Source: Stenotrophomonas maltophilia (GTDB lineage Bacteria > Pseudomonadota > Gammaproteobacteria > Xanthomonadales > Xanthomonadaceae). From it: DNA of 64,000 bases. The position numbers and the translations under genes are program-made. Below the pieces are notes generated by a model. It was not told the origin of the DNA, searched no databases, and was given only the letters and a program-made list of their open reading frames with translations. The stretch covers positions 638,001-702,000 of the forward strand of contig NZ_LT906480.1 in the NCBI RefSeq assembly GCF_900186865.1. Reading direction: 5' to 3'. Of the stretch, positions 31,949-43,800 are shown one piece after another (position 1 is the first letter of the stretch; every line of letters starts with the position of its first letter).

Positions 31949-32470
31949 ATGAACAGATACGACGCACGTTTCAAACTGCAGGTCGCCAAAGAGGCCTGCA
32001 AGACCTCCACATCGGTCAAAGCCATTGCCCGTCGCCACGGCCTTGAGTTCTCCACGGTCAGGCGCTGGGTGGCGACCTATCGGCTGCATGGTTGGCGCGG
32101 ATTTCATCGCCAGGCCCGGTTCTATGACCTCCCGTTCAAGCTGGCTGTCCTGGAAAAGATGAGCCAGGACGGCATGTCTGCGCGGGAGGCCACCACCTAC
32201 TTCCAGATTGGTGATGCCGGCGCGGTGGGGCGATGGCAGCGCCTGTATGCTCAAGGCGGTGCCCAAGCGTTGGCACCGCCTCCGCCGCTGCCCCGAAAGC
32301 CGATGAAAAAGACCCGTTCGTCCAAGCCGCCTGAAGAAATGAGCCGCGATGAGCTGCTCAAGGAAGTCGCCTATCTGCGTGCGGAGACCGACTACCTAAA
32401 AAAACTCGATGCCTTGATCCGGGAAGAGCAGGCGGCGCAAGACGCAAAGCGCAAGCCATCCAAGGATTGA
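31949..32470 (+). CDS. IS3-family transposase OrfA
   Basis: A 173-residue protein, the same length as IS150 InsJ. It has two helix-turn-helix segments: KAIARRHGLEFSTVRRWVATY (~25-45) and EATTYFQIGDAGAVGRWQRLY (~75-95). A C-terminal leucine-zipper-like helix (LLKEVAYLRAETDYLKKLDAL) follows. Start at 31949 has GAGGG upstream. It binds the IS ends and can be extended into OrfB by -1 frameshifting at AAAAAAA (32398-32404), which gives the OrfAB transposase. Confidence 0.93.
   Translation: MNRYDARFKLQVAKEACKTSTSVKAIARRHGLEFSTVRRWVATYRLHGWRGFHRQARFYDLPFKLAVLEKMSQDGMSAREATTYFQIGDAGAVGRWQRLYAQGGAQALAPPPPLPRKPMKKTRSSKPPEEMSRDELLKEVAYLRAETDYLKKLDALIREEQAAQDAKRKPSKD
32398..32404 (+). promoter_or_regulatory. 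programmed -1 frameshift slippery site, IS copy 1
   Basis: Seven A follow CT in frame CTA-AAA-AAA. Shifting back one base after AAA-AAA enters a frame that is open (ACT CGA TGC CTT GAT...) all the way into orfB. The +1 frame meets a stop quickly. This is the usual way IS3-family elements make OrfAB. Confidence 0.75.
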
Positions 32471-33300
32471 GGCAGGTTCATACGCTGTCGCTTCTGCTCG
32501 AAGCGGCAGAGCTGTCACGCAGTACGTTCTATTACCAGAACCATGTCCTGGCCCATCCGGATCAGGACGAGGCAGCCCTGTGCGAGCGCATCCGTGCAAT
32601 CTACGATCAAAGCCAAGGGCGCTATGGCTATCGCACGGTGACGCTGGAATTGGCCAATCAGGGTCATCGGACCAATCACAAGCGGGTACAGCGCCTGATG
32701 GGGGAGATGGGCCTGAAATCACGGGTACGGGTGAAGCGCTACCGGTCCTTCAAGGGGGCCGCCAATGTTGTGGTTGGCAATGACCTCAATCGCCAATTCC
32801 ACGCCGAGCGCCCCAACCAGAAGTGGGTGACCGACGTGACCGAGTTCAAGGTACAAGGCATGAAGCTGTACCTGTCGCCGATCATGGATCTCTACAACGG
32901 CGAAATCGTGGCTTATCAGATCAAGCGCCAGCCCGTGTTCGATCTGGTAGGTCAGATGCTGGAGGAGGCCATCAAGAAGCTTTCGCCGGATGAACGCCCC
33001 ATGATCCACTCCGACCAGGGCTGGCAGTACCAGCATGAAAACTACCGGCACATGCTGGAAAAACATTCGTTGAAACAAAGCATGTCCCGGCGTGGCAACT
33101 GCCTGGACAATGCGGCGATGGAGAGCTTCTTCGGGACGCTGAAGTCGGAGTTCTTCTACCTGAACAGCTTTGACAGCATCGAGAGTCTGGAGGCTGGCCT
33201 GGTGGAATACATCCAGTACTACAACCAGGAGCGCATCAAACTGAAACTGAAAGGTCTGAGCCCGGTAGAGTACCGGGAGCGGGCCCAATCGGCCGCCTGA
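32467..33300 (+). CDS. IS3-family transposase OrfB (DDE catalytic part)
   Basis: A 277-residue rve-type DDE integrase domain. HTH_21-like N-terminus ([18 protein letters not shown]), then catalytic residues: first Asp in KWVTDVTEF, second Asp in [10 protein letters not shown], and Glu in [14 protein letters not shown]. It reads from a TTG at 32467, overlapping OrfA's stop, and is in frame -1 to OrfA, so it is mainly expressed as the OrfAB fusion. The protein is identical to that in copy 2. Confidence 0.94.
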   Translation: MRQVHTLSLLLEAAELSRSTFYYQNHVLAHPDQDEAALCERIRAIYDQSQGRYGYRTVTLELANQGHRTNHKRVQRLMGEMGLKSRVRVKRYRSFKGAANVVVGNDLNRQFHAERPNQKWVTDVTEFKVQGMKLYLSPIMDLYNGEIVAYQIKRQPVFDLVGQMLEEAIKKLSPDERPMIHSDQGWQYQHENYRHMLEKHSLKQSMSRRGNCLDNAAMESFFGTLKSEFFYLNSFDSIESLEAGLVEYIQYYNQERIKLKLKGLSPVEYRERAQSAA

Positions 33301-33435
33301 CCCCGTCCAAGTCTCGGGGGTCACTTCAGGGACGGGTTTACGGCGTCCCCCGCCACCGGACCCACCCCGCCATCCCACGGGAACCCCGCTTTTGCTTTGG
33401 CCGTTGCTGTTGCTGTTGCCCTGGCCTCGGCGGGT

Positions 33436-33452
33436 GCCGGGCGCCGCCCGGC
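33436..33452. repeat. small GC hairpin on the outer side of module 4
   Basis: GCCGGGC-GCC-GCCCGGC preceded by GCGGGT and by three TTGCTG/TTGCCC units (CAACAG on the complement). Same layout as beside module 6. Confidence 0.7.
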
Positions 33453-33475
33453 CAGAGCCCTTCCCCCGCTTCCGG

Positions 33476-33481
33476 TACAAT
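33476..33481 (+). promoter_or_regulatory. candidate purL -10 box
   Basis: TACAAT, 35 bases before the preferred purL ATG (33516). It overlaps the alternative ATG at 33480. Upstream sequence belongs to the repeat module, and no convincing -35 is seen. Confidence 0.35.
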
Positions 33482-33515
33482 GTCGGGCCCGTTTCCCAAC
33501 TACGGTTCCCCGGAC

Positions 33516-36500
33516 ATGATGGTCCTCGAGGGCGCGCCCGCCCTGTCGCCGTTCCGCCGCGAACGTCTTGAATCCCGCCTGCAGTCCATCGCTCCCTCTC
33601 TGCGCATCAGCGGTGCCTGGCACGTCTACTTCGTGCAGCCCGAAGGCAGCGCCGCTCCCGACCTCGCCACCCTGTGCCGCATCCTCGAAGCTGCGCCGCA
33701 GGCAGAAGCCGTGGCCGACGGCGCGGTCAGCCGCATCGTGGTGCCGCGCCTGGGTACGCTGTCGCCGTGGTCGAGCAAGGCCACCGAACTGGTGCGCGGT
33801 GCCGGCCAGCCGGTAAGCCGGGTCGAGCGGGGCCTGCGCATCGACGTGCAGGGCTGGCCGGCCGATGCCGACGTGCAGCAGGCGCTGGTCAAGGCACTGC
33901 ACGACCCGATGACGCAGTCAGTGCTGGAGACCGTGCAGCAGGGCCAGGCGCTGTTCTCGGCGCCCGCCCGCGGCGAACTGGAACGCGTGCCGGTGGACCA
34001 GCTGGAGGCCGCCAACGAGCGCCTCGGCCTGGCCATGGCCCAGGACGAGATCGATTACCTGCGCGAACGCTTCACCGCGCTGGGCCGCTCGCCGTCGGAC
34101 GTCGAACTGATGATGTTCGCGCAGGCCAATTCCGAGCACTGCCGCCACAAGATCTTCAACGCCAGCTGGACCATCGACGGCCAGGAGCAGGACCGCTCGC
34201 TGTTCCGGATGATCAAGAACACCCACCAGCAGACCCCGCAGCACACGCTCAGTGCGTACAGCGACAACGCCGCGGTGATCGAAGGCCATCCGGCGTCGCG
34301 CTACCGCCCGGATCCGGCCAGCGGCGAGTACCGTCGTGAACCGCAGGTGCCCAGCGCGTTCCAGATCAAGGTGGAGACCCACAACCACCCGACCGCCATC
34401 GCACCGTTCCCGGGCGCCTCGACCGGCGCCGGTGGTGAAATCCGCGACGAAGGCGCGACCGGCCGCGGCGGCAAGCCGAAGGCCGGCCTGACCGGTTTCT
34501 CGGTCTCGCACCTGCGCATTCCCGAGCTGCCGCAGCCGTGGGAAGCGCCGCGCGCGCTGAACCCGCGCATGGCGCCCGCGCTGGAAATCATGACCGATGG
34601 TCCGCTCGGCGGCGCCGCGTTCAACAACGAGTTCGGCCGCCCGAACCTGCTTGGCTACTTCCGCAGCTTCGAGCTGCCGGAAGGCGCCGACCTGGTGCGT
34701 GCCTACGACAAGCCGATCATGCTGGCCGGCGGCCTCGGCGCCATCGACCGTACCCAGGTCGACAAGATCCAGCTGCAGCCCGGTGATGCGGTCATCGTGC
34801 TCGGTGGCCCGGCGATGCTGATCGGCCTGGGTGGCGGTGCCGCCAGCTCGGTGGCCTCCGGCGAAAGCGCCGAGGACCTGGACTTCGCCAGCGTGCAGCG
34901 CGACAACCCGGAAATGGAACGCCGCTGCCAGGAGGTCATCGACCGCTGCGTGGCGATGGGCAGCAACAACCCGATCAAGTTCTTCCACGACGTCGGTGCC
35001 GGTGGCCTGTCCAATGCCATCCCCGAGCTGCTGCACGACTCCAAGGTCGGTGGCGTGATCGATCTGGGCAAGGTGCCCACCGATGATCCGTCGCTGTCGC
35101 CGATGCAGCTGTGGTGCAACGAATCGCAGGAACGCTACGTGCTTGGCGTCGCCCAGGAGCGCCTGGCCGAGTTCGCCGCGCTGTGCGCCCGCGAGCGCTG
35201 CCCGTTCGCTGCGGTCGGCGTGGCCACCGCCGAGGAACACCTGGTGGTGGCCTATGGCGCCGTGCCGGGCCACACCCCGGCCGATGCGCCGATCGACCTG
35301 CCGATGGACGTGCTGTTCGGCAAGCCGCCGAAGATGCACCGCGATACCGCACACCCGCCGGCACCGCGCTGGCCGGCGCTGAAGACCGCAGGCCTGGACC
35401 TGCAGGAAGCGGGTCTGCGCGTGCTTGCGCACCCGACGGTGGCCTCGAAGAACTTCCTGGTCACCATCGGTGACCGCAGCGTCGGTGGCCTGACCGCACG
35501 CGAACAGATGGTTGGCCCGTGGCAGCTGCCGGTGGCCGATGTGGCCATCACCGTGGCCGACTTCGACGGCGTGGCCGGCGAGGCGATGTCGATCGGCGAG
35601 CGCACCCCGCTGGCCCTGCTCGATGCGGCGGCTTCGGCACGCATGGCCGTGGGCGAAGCGTTGACCAACCTGTGCGCGGCCCCGGTCGATGCGCTGGATG
35701 AGATCAAACTGTCGGCGAACTGGATGGCCGCGGCCGGCCACCCCGGCGAAGACGCGCTGCTGTACGACGCGGTGAAGGCCGTGGGCATGGAACTGTGCCC
35801 GCAGCTGGACATCAGCATTCCGGTGGGCAAGGACTCGCTGTCGATGCAGGCGCAGTGGCACGACCAGGGCCAAGCGCACAAGAGCGTGTCGCCGGTGTCA
35901 CTGGTGATCTCTGCGTTCGCACCGGTCGCCGATGTGCGCCAGCAGCTGACCCCGCTGCTCGACCGCGACGTGGAAAGCGAGCTGTGGCTGATCGGCCTTG
36001 GCGCCGGCAAGCAGCGGCTGGGCGGTTCCATCCTGGCCCAGGTGCATGCCGACCACGGTGACCTGCCGGCGTTCGCCGGCGCTGCCCCGGATCTGGACGA
36101 CCCGCAGCGCCTGCGTGGCTTCTTCGAGCTGATCCGCGATGCGCGCCAGGCCGGCCTGCTGCTGGCCTACCACGACCGCAGCGACGGCGGTGCCTTTGCC
36201 GCGCTGTGCGAAATGGCCTTCACGTCGCGCCTGGGGCTGGACATCACCCTCGATGCCTGGGGCGACGATCCATTCCGCAGCCTGTTCAACGAAGAGCTGG
36301 GCGCGGTGGTGCAGATCGCACGCGAAGACCGCGCAGCGTTCGCCGACCTGGTCGAGCGCCATGCACTGACCGAGTGCGCGCAGCGCATCGCCAAGCCGAC
36401 CACCGCACCGGTGGTGCGCGTGTCGCTGGCTGGCGAGAACCTGGCTGAATGGCGCTGGGAGTCGCTGTTCGACGCATGGTGGTCGGTCACCCACGCGATG

Positions 36501-37400
36501 CAGAAGCGCCGCGACAACCCGGCCAACGCCGACGCCGAGCGTGAGATCGCCCGTGCCTTCATCGCACCGGGCCTGAAGCCCAAGCTCAGCTTCGACATCA
36601 ATGAAGACGTGGCCGCCCCGTTCATCAGCACCGGTGCGCGTCCGCGCGTGGCCGTGCTGCGCGAGCAGGGCGTCAACGGCCAGATCGAAATGGCGAACAT
36701 CTTCGAACGTGCCGGCTTCCGGCCCTTCGATGTGCACATGAGCGACCTGATCGAAGGCCGCGTCGCCCTGCAGGACTTCACCGGCCTGGTCGCCTGCGGC
36801 GGCTTCAGTTACGGCGACGTGCTTGGCGCTGGTCGTGGCTGGGCCACCTCGATCCTGGAGCGCAGCGCGCTGCGTGATGCCTTCGCCGCGTTCTTCGCGC
36901 GCGAGGACAGCTTCGCCCTGGGCGTGTGCAACGGCTGCCAGATGATGAGCCAGCTGAAGGACATCATTCCCGGTGCCGAACACTGGCCGCAGTTCCGCCG
37001 CAATGCCAGCGAGCAGTTCGAAGCCCGTACCGCGCTGCTGGAAGTGGTGGAATCTCCGTCGATCCTGCTGCGTGGCATGGCCGGTTCGCGCCTGCAGGTG
37101 GCAGTGGCGCATGGCGAAGGCCAGGCGGTGTTCGACAACGCGGTCGACCAGGCCGCGGCCCGTGTTTCGCTGCGCTACATCGATGGCCACGGCAACGTCG
37201 CCAGCCAGTACCCGCTGAATCCGAACGGTTCGCCGGACGGCATCACCGGCCTGACCAGCAGCGACGGCCGCGTGACCATCATGATGCCGCACCCGGAACG
37301 CACCCCGCGCGCGCTCAACATGAGCTGGGCCCCGGCCGAGTGGCAGGGTGATTCGCCGTGGATGCGCATGTTCCGCAACGCGCGGGTGTGGTGCGGCTGA
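33516..37400 (+). CDS. purL: phosphoribosylformylglycinamidine synthase (large single-chain)
   Basis: A 1294-residue enzyme of purine synthesis, converting FGAR to FGAM with glutamine and ATP. The start at 33516 ([14 protein letters not shown]) fits the family length (E. coli 1295); a further ATG at 33480 would add 12 residues. Domains: N-terminal PurS-like (~1-170), linker, first ATP-binding AIRS half (~220-640, [19 protein letters not shown]), second half (~640-990), and a C-terminal class I glutaminase with nucleophile Cys1138 in GVCNGCQMM and the His/Glu pair in [10 protein letters not shown]. It is followed by a strong terminator. It stands alone, with IS DNA immediately upstream. Confidence 0.97.
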   Translation: MMVLEGAPALSPFRRERLESRLQSIAPSLRISGAWHVYFVQPEGSAAPDLATLCRILEAAPQAEAVADGAVSRIVVPRLGTLSPWSSKATELVRGAGQPVSRVERGLRIDVQGWPADADVQQALVKALHDPMTQSVLETVQQGQALFSAPARGELERVPVDQLEAANERLGLAMAQDEIDYLRERFTALGRSPSDVELMMFAQANSEHCRHKIFNASWTIDGQEQDRSLFRMIKNTHQQTPQHTLSAYSDNAAVIEGHPASRYRPDPASGEYRREPQVPSAFQIKVETHNHPTAIAPFPGASTGAGGEIRDEGATGRGGKPKAGLTGFSVSHLRIPELPQPWEAPRALNPRMAPALEIMTDGPLGGAAFNNEFGRPNLLGYFRSFELPEGADLVRAYDKPIMLAGGLGAIDRTQVDKIQLQPGDAVIVLGGPAMLIGLGGGAASSVASGESAEDLDFASVQRDNPEMERRCQEVIDRCVAMGSNNPIKFFHDVGAGGLSNAIPELLHDSKVGGVIDLGKVPTDDPSLSPMQLWCNESQERYVLGVAQERLAEFAALCARERCPFAAVGVATAEEHLVVAYGAVPGHTPADAPIDLPMDVLFGKPPKMHRDTAHPPAPRWPALKTAGLDLQEAGLRVLAHPTVASKNFLVTIGDRSVGGLTAREQMVGPWQLPVADVAITVADFDGVAGEAMSIGERTPLALLDAAASARMAVGEALTNLCAAPVDALDEIKLSANWMAAAGHPGEDALLYDAVKAVGMELCPQLDISIPVGKDSLSMQAQWHDQGQAHKSVSPVSLVISAFAPVADVRQQLTPLLDRDVESELWLIGLGAGKQRLGGSILAQVHADHGDLPAFAGAAPDLDDPQRLRGFFELIRDARQAGLLLAYHDRSDGGAFAALCEMAFTSRLGLDITLDAWGDDPFRSLFNEELGAVVQIAREDRAAFADLVERHALTECAQRIAKPTTAPVVRVSLAGENLAEWRWESLFDAWWSVTHAMQKRRDNPANADAEREIARAFIAPGLKPKLSFDINEDVAAPFISTGARPRVAVLREQGVNGQIEMANIFERAGFRPFDVHMSDLIEGRVALQDFTGLVACGGFSYGDVLGAGRGWATSILERSALRDAFAAFFAREDSFALGVCNGCQMMSQLKDIIPGAEHWPQFRRNASEQFEARTALLEVVESPSILLRGMAGSRLQVAVAHGEGQAVFDNAVDQAAARVSLRYIDGHGNVASQYPLNPNGSPDGITGLTSSDGRVTIMMPHPERTPRALNMSWAPAEWQGDSPWMRMFRNARVWCG

Positions 37401-37439
37401 TCGCACCACACCGCGCAGGCTTCAATGCCGTTGCGTATG

Positions 37440-37471
37440 GAAAAACCCGCCGTTGATCGGCGGGTTTTTTC
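37440..37471 (+). terminator. purL intrinsic terminator
   Basis: AACCCGCCG-TTGAT-CGGCGGGTT with six T following and A tract before it, 40 bp past the purL stop. Confidence 0.88.
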
Positions 37472-37618
37472 TTTGCGCGTGTGAAAATCCTGATGTACCC
37501 GCGAGTTACATGGATTTTCAGGCGACAGGGTTACGTCACGCGTCGCTAACAAAATCCTTTCATAAACAGGGAAAAGAGTGAACTACTTCACGGCAATAGG
37601 ATTTGTCGTGTCAAAGTC

Positions 37619-37647
37619 TTGACGATCTGCAAAGTTGCCGTTAACAC
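37619..37647 (+). promoter_or_regulatory. candidate adhesin promoter
   Basis: TTGACG (37619-37624), a 17-base spacer and TAACAC (37642-37647). It would leave a ~185-base untranslated leader before the adhesin ATG. Confidence 0.35.
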
Positions 37648-37839
37648 TTGAACCCCGTTTCAGAATCATTCATTTCGCAGTAACCGGTTGGCGCACGCGC
37701 TCGGTTTTCTGTCGCTGCGCGCCGTTCGGCAATACCCCGCAGTAAATCACGCGAATAAACGCCCCCAGGGGACGTTGGGCCGGAAAGCCCAGCGGTGGCG
37801 TTGCTTTGCCCAAAACCAGTCCAATCAGGAGCCGTACCG

Positions 37840-40800
37840 ATGAATCGGATTTATCGCAAGGTCTGGAACAAAGCATTGGGTCAGTTGGTGGTGGCCTCGG
37901 AACTGGCTTCCTCCGACAGCAGCAGCGGCGGGGTCGTCGACCAGCGCCGCGATGCGACACAGGCCACGCCCGCACTGCTGGCGGTGGCACTGGGCCTGGT
38001 ATTGGGATTGGGCATGAGTGGCTCCGCCACCGCGCAGTCGGTGCAGATCGGCGGTAGCGCCACCTGCGTGGCATTCAGCGGCAAGCTGCTCGAAAAGTGC
38101 CTGATCGAAGGCTCGGCCACGGCCAAGGGCAGCAATGCGGTGGCGATCGGCAGCAACAGCAGTGCCAGTGCGGCCAACAGCGTGGCGCTGGGCGCCGGCT
38201 CCAAAGCCACGCGTGCCAACACCGTCTCCGTCGGCGATGCCGGCAAGGAACGGCAGGTCACCAATGTCGCCGCAGGCACGCAGGCGACCGACGCAGTGAA
38301 CAAGGCGCAGCTGGACGCGCAGGCGCGCGCCACGCAGGCCGCGCTGGCCGACGTTGCCGCCGACGGCAACCGGTACTTCAAGGCCGACGGCGCAGGCGAT
38401 GACAGCGACGCGGCGAAGATCGAGGGTGAAGGCGCACTGGCCGCCGGTGCCGGTGCGCAGTCGCTGGCCAACGCCACCACTGCCATCGGTACCCAGGCCA
38501 TTGCCGCAGGCATCGGCGCCAGCGCATTCGGCCAGGGCGCGCTGGCGATCGGCGATGCCAGCGTGGTGGTCGGGCAAAGCGCAGCAGCCTTCGGCCTTGG
38601 CGATACCGCCGTCGGTGCCAGCGCCTACGCCGCCAGCGAAAACGGTGCAGCAACGGCACTGGGTGCACTGTCCGAAGCCACCGCCGATGGCGCGACCGCC
38701 GTCGGTGGCGGTGCCGTAGCGATGGGCCCCGGCAGTACCGCATTGGGCCGCGGCGCCACGGCTGCCAACGAAGCCTCGATTGCAGTCGGTGCGTTCAGCA
38801 CGGCCGTCGGTGAATACAGCACCGCGCTGGGCTCCAATTCGGCCGCAGTCGCTACCGGCAGCGTGGCGTTGGGCGCCGGTTCGCTGGCTGACCGTGTCGA
38901 TACCGTGTCCGTCGGTGCCGCCGGATATGGCCTGACCCGCCAGATCACCAGCGTTGCCGCCGGCACCGAAGATACCGATGCGGTCAACGTTGGCCAGTTG
39001 AAGGATGTTGCCGCAGTGGCCGATGCCACCGCCAAGCGCTTCCAGGCCACCGGCAGCAGCAACAGCGATGCCGGTGCGCTGGCTGAAGGTGACGACGCGC
39101 TGGCCGCAGGCGAGGCCGCCAATGCCATCGGCACTGGCACCACGGCGGTCGGTGCCGGTGCCACTGCCGTTGCGCAGAACGCGACTGCGGTGGGCAACAA
39201 CGCGCTGGCCTCGGGCCAGAACAGCGCGGCATTCGGCAACAACGCGCAGGCCAACGGACCGGGCAGCGTGGCCGTCGGTGGCGCTGCGGTGGATGCCAAC
39301 GGCAACCCGCTGATCACCAGTGGTGGCGTGCCGGTGGTCACCGGCGCCACCAGTGCCGGCGTGGGTGGCACGGCCGTCGGCGCCAGCGCCGATGCCAGCG
39401 GTTTTGCCGCGTCGTCCTATGGCGTGGGGGCCTATGCGTCCGGCGCGCAGGCGTCGGCGTTCGGTGCGGTCTCCAATGCCATCGGTGATTACTCCACGGC
39501 ATTGGGTACGCAGAGCAATGCCACGGGCACCAGCAGCGTCGCCATTGGTGGCCCGGCCGACCTGATTCCCGGCCTGGGCTTCTTCGTACAGACACAGGCC
39601 AGTGGTGAAGCCGCGACCGCGGTGGGTGCCGGCGCCATCGCCAGCGGCGACCGTGCCGTGGCCAACGGCAGCCTCAGCGAAGCCTCCGGCGCCGAAGCCA
39701 CCGCGGTGGGCTATTTCGCCTATGCGCCGGGCGAGAACGCCAGCGCGCTTGGCGCGCAGACCTGGGCCAGTGGTGCGCAGAGCACCGCAGTGGGCTACTA
39801 CGCTACGGCACGCGGCGCCAACAGCGTCGCGCTGGGCGCGAACTCCGAAGCGGTGCGTGCCAACAGCGTGGCCGTCGGCAGTGCCGGCAACGAGCGGCAG
39901 ATCACCAGCGTTGCAGCCGGCAGTGAAGCCACCGATGCGGTGAACAAGGCGCAGCTGGATGCGGTGGCCAGCACCGCCGACAGCACCGCGCGCTTCTTCC
40001 AGGCCCAGCCTGAAGCTGGCAGTGATGCCGGTGCGCTGGCGGAAGGCGAGGGTGCCATCGCGGCCGGTTCGTCGAGCAATGCGATCGGTGCCGGCGCGGT
40101 TGCACATGGCGCGGCCGCGTCGGCCATCGGCGATGACAGCGTGGCGGTGGGCCGCAACAGCACGGCCACCGGCAATGGCGGTGTCGCCATCGGTGGCCTG
40201 GGCCAGGCCTACGACGAGTTCAACCAACCCATCATCGGTGCAGATGGCAAGGCGCAGCAGGTGGGTACCACGGCCGTGGCCGATGCCACGGCGGTCGGTA
40301 GCGCTGCGCAGGCCAGCGGTGCAGCCAGCAGCGCCTTCGGCAATGCGGCCAAGGCCAGTGGTGACAACAGCTTCGCCGCCGGCGGCAAGTCGCGCGCCAC
40401 CGGCGCGTATGCGGTGGCGGTGGGTGACAGTGCGTTTGCCAGCAGCGATGACAGTACCGCGGTGGGCGGCTACAGCTGGGCCACCGCCAGCGGCGCCAGC
40501 GCCTTTGGTTCCGGTGCGTGGGCGACCGCCACCAATGCCTCGGCGTTCGGCAACGCGGCGTGGGCCAGCGGCGCTGGCGCCACGTCGATCGGTTACAACA
40601 GCTGGGCCAACGGAACCAGCGCCACCGCAGTCGGCCGTGGTGCCTTCGGCTATGGCGACAACAGCGTGGCGCTGGGCTTCCAGGCACTGGGCAACAGCAT
40701 CAACAGCATCGCCATCGGCACCAACACGGTGGCCGGCGGAGAAAGTGCGATCGCGCTGGGTGCGGGCAGCAATGCCAGTGCCAGCAACGCCGTCGCACTC

Positions 40801-43800
40801 GGCGCGGGCTCGGTCGCCAACCGCGCACGCACGGTGTCGGTGGGCAGCAGCGGCAACGAGCGCCAGGTCACCAACGTCGCCGCCGGTACCCAGGCCACCG
40901 ATGCGGTGAACAAGGCACAGCTGGATGCGGTGGCAAGTACCGCAGCAACCACCAGCCGCTTCTTCCAGGCCAGCGGCAACGGCGACGATGTGGCGGGTGC
41001 GCTGGTGGAGGGCGACAACGCACTGGCCGCAGGTGATGCAGCCAACGCCATCGGCAATGGCGCCACCGCGCTTGGCAGCGGTGCCAATGCGCTGGCCGGC
41101 AACGCGCAGGCGATCGGCTTCAACGCGCTGGCGACCGCCGCCAATGCCAGTGCCGTAGGCGCCAATGCACAGGCCATCGCCGAATACGCCACCGCGCAGG
41201 GTGCGGAAAGCGAAGCCAGCGGTGAGCAGAGTGCAGCGTTCGGCGCGGCCAGCATCGCCAGCGGCGCAGGCAGCACCGCCAGCGGTGCCTTGTCCGAAGC
41301 CTCCGGCGAAGAAGCCGTAGCCGTGGGCTACTTCAGCAACGCCAGTGGCAGTGGTGCCACCGCGGTCGGCAGCGAGAGCGTGGCCAGCGGCACGGCTGCG
41401 GCAGCGTTCGGTATCGGTGCCGAAGCCACCGGTGGTTACAGCACCGCCATCGGCGGCTACGCACAGGCCTCGGCCTTCAATGCCACCGCCTTCGGCAACT
41501 TCGCCAACGCCTCGGGTTCCAACAGCGTGGCCCTGGGCGGTGATTCGCAAGCGTCCGGCGCCTACAGCACCGCCACCGGCCAGGGCAGCCTGGCCACCGG
41601 CACCAACAGCGTCGCCGTCGGCGGCTCGCTGTTCGGCGTGCTGGCGACCGAAGCCTCGGGCAACTACTCCACGGCGGTGGGCGGTGGCGCCTGGTCGGGG
41701 GGCATCAACAGCACCGCGCTGGGCAATGCGGCGGAATCGCGCGCGGCCAACAGCGTGGCGCTCGGTGCGGATTCGATTGCGGACCGCGACAACACCGTAT
41801 CGGTGGGCGGCGGCGGCAACACCCGCCAGGTCACCAACGTGGCCGATGGCACGCAGGGCAACGATGCGGTCAACAAGAACCAGCTCGATGCCGTAGCCGC
41901 CGCTGCGGAGAAGACCAGCAGGCAGTTCCAGGCCAGTGGCAATGCCGATGGTGAAACCGGCGCGCTGGTGGAGGGTGACAATGCGCTGGCAGCAGGTGAT
42001 GCGGCCAACGCGATCGGCAACGGTGCCACTGCGCTCGGCAGTGGTGCCAATGCGCTGGCCGCCAACGCCACCGCCGTCGGCATCGATGCGCTGGCGACCG
42101 GCACCAACGCGGCGGCACTGGGCAGCACCGCTCAGGCCACCGGCGAGGACAGCCTGGCCCTGGGCAGCGGTGCCAGCGCCAGCGAAGTGGGGACAAGCGC
42201 GGCGGGCGCGCGTGCACAGGCAAGCGGTGTCTACAGCACCGCCAACGGTACCGAATCCAACGCCAGTGGCGCACAGTCCCTTGCCAGCGGCTTCCGCAGC
42301 GCGGCCTCCGCCGATGGCACCACAGCGGTGGGCGGCTATGCCGAAGCAACCGGTCGCCTTGGCACCGCACTCGGCTACGGCTCGGCTGCCAGCGGTGCCA
42401 ACACCACGGCGGTGGGCTTCGGCGCCGCGGCGGCGGGCACCGGCGCGGTTGCGGTGGGTCAGTCGAGTGAAGCCAGCGGTGCGGAAAGCGTGGCGATCGG
42501 CGGCAGCACCTTCTTCGGCCTGATTCCGTCGCGCGCCAGTGGCACCGGTGCGGCAGCATTCGGTGCCGGTGCATGGGCCACCGAGGATTACGCTACCGCC
42601 ATCGGCTGGAATGCCTGGTCGGCAGGCAGCAACGCCACGGCGCTCGGTGCCAATGCCACCGCCAATGGCAGCAACAGCGTTGCGCTCGGTGCCGGTTCCA
42701 AGGCTGACCGCGACAACACGGTGGCCGTTGGCAAGGCCGGCAGCGAACGCCAGGTCACCCACGTTGCAGCCGGTACCGAAGCCACCGATGCGGTGAACAA
42801 GGGCCAGCTCGACGCCGTTGCCAGTGTCGCCGACAAGACCAGCCGGCAGTTCCAGGCCAGCGGCAATGCCGATGGCGAGGCCGGTGCACTGGTCGATGGC
42901 GAAAATGCGCTGGCGGCCGGCAATGCGGCCAATGCGATCGGCAACGGCGCCACCGCGCTGGGCAGCGGCGCCAACGCCATGGCCACCAACGCCACGGCGG
43001 TTGGCTTCGATGCACTGGCCACCGGCAACAACGCTGCCGCACTGGGCAATGCTGCGCAGGCCAGTGGTGTCGACAGCGTTGCGCTGGGCAGCGGCGCCAG
43101 CGCCAGTGAAACCGGCGCCAGCGCCACTGGCGCCGGGGCCCAGGCCAAGGGCCCCTACAGCACGGCCAACGGTGCGCAGGCCACGGCTACCGGCACGCAG
43201 TCGCAGGCCAGTGGTTTCCGCGCCAGTGCCTCGGCCGATGGCGCTTCGGCGCTGGGCAGCTATGCCGAAGCCAGCGGCCGCCTGGGTACCGCGGTCGGTT
43301 ACGGCAGCAAGGCCACCGGTTTGAATGCCACGGCGGTGGGTGTCAGTGCCAACGCTTCGGCTGCCGGCAGTGTCGCACTGGGTGGAGGCTCGGTGGCCGA
43401 TCGTGCCAATACCGTGTCCGTCGGCAGTGCCGTCAACAACCGGCAGGTCACCAATGTCGCCAACGGTACCGAAATCAATGACGCAGTGAATCGCGGGCAG
43501 CTGGACGCCGTTGCGTTCACCGCCAACACCACCAACCGATATTTCCGCGCCAATGGCACGGGAACCGCGAACGCCATCGGTACCGATTCGGTAGCGATGG
43601 GCTCGGTGGCCAATGCGGCGGGCGCACGCAGCATCGCGCTGGGTGCCAATGCCACGGTGTCTGCCTCCGGCGCACTGGCCGTTGGCGCCGGTGCGGGTGC
43701 GGTCGGCGTCAACTCGGTTGCAATCGGTGCTGGAGCGCGTGCGCTGGATGCCAATGTTGTGTCGGTGGGCAGTGGCAACCCCACCGATGGCCCGGCCACC

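Larger units (their letters stand above)
31900..33328 (+). mobile_element. IS3-family (IS150-like) insertion sequence, copy 1
   Basis: A 1429-bp complete element. Ends are imperfect inverted repeats starting TGAAGTGACCCCC (left, 31900) and the complement of GGGGGTCACTTCA (right, 33328), about 22 of 26 positions matched with one indel. It encodes OrfA (173 aa) and OrfB (277 aa) in overlapping frames with a seven-A slippery site. It is flanked by a GGG duplication and lies in the loop of stem-loop module 4. Nearly identical to the copy at 58330. Confidence 0.95.
31838..33371 (+). repeat. large stem-loop module 4 (forward), interrupted by an IS
   Basis: Arms 31838-31862 and 33347-33371 are a 25-bp perfect inverted repeat now separated by the 1429-bp IS plus a 3-bp target duplication. 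Removing the IS and one copy of GGG restores a loop reading CCAAGCCCCCAGGGACGGG, as in the intact module 5. Confidence 0.9.
37401..37839. other. gene-free region between purL and the adhesin
   Basis: Holds the purL terminator (37440), an imperfect inverted repeat 37484-37518 (AAAATCC..ATGTA/TACAT..GGATTTT), and a relatively AT-rich stretch to ~37690 with a promoter candidate. No coding sequence is supported. Confidence 0.7.
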
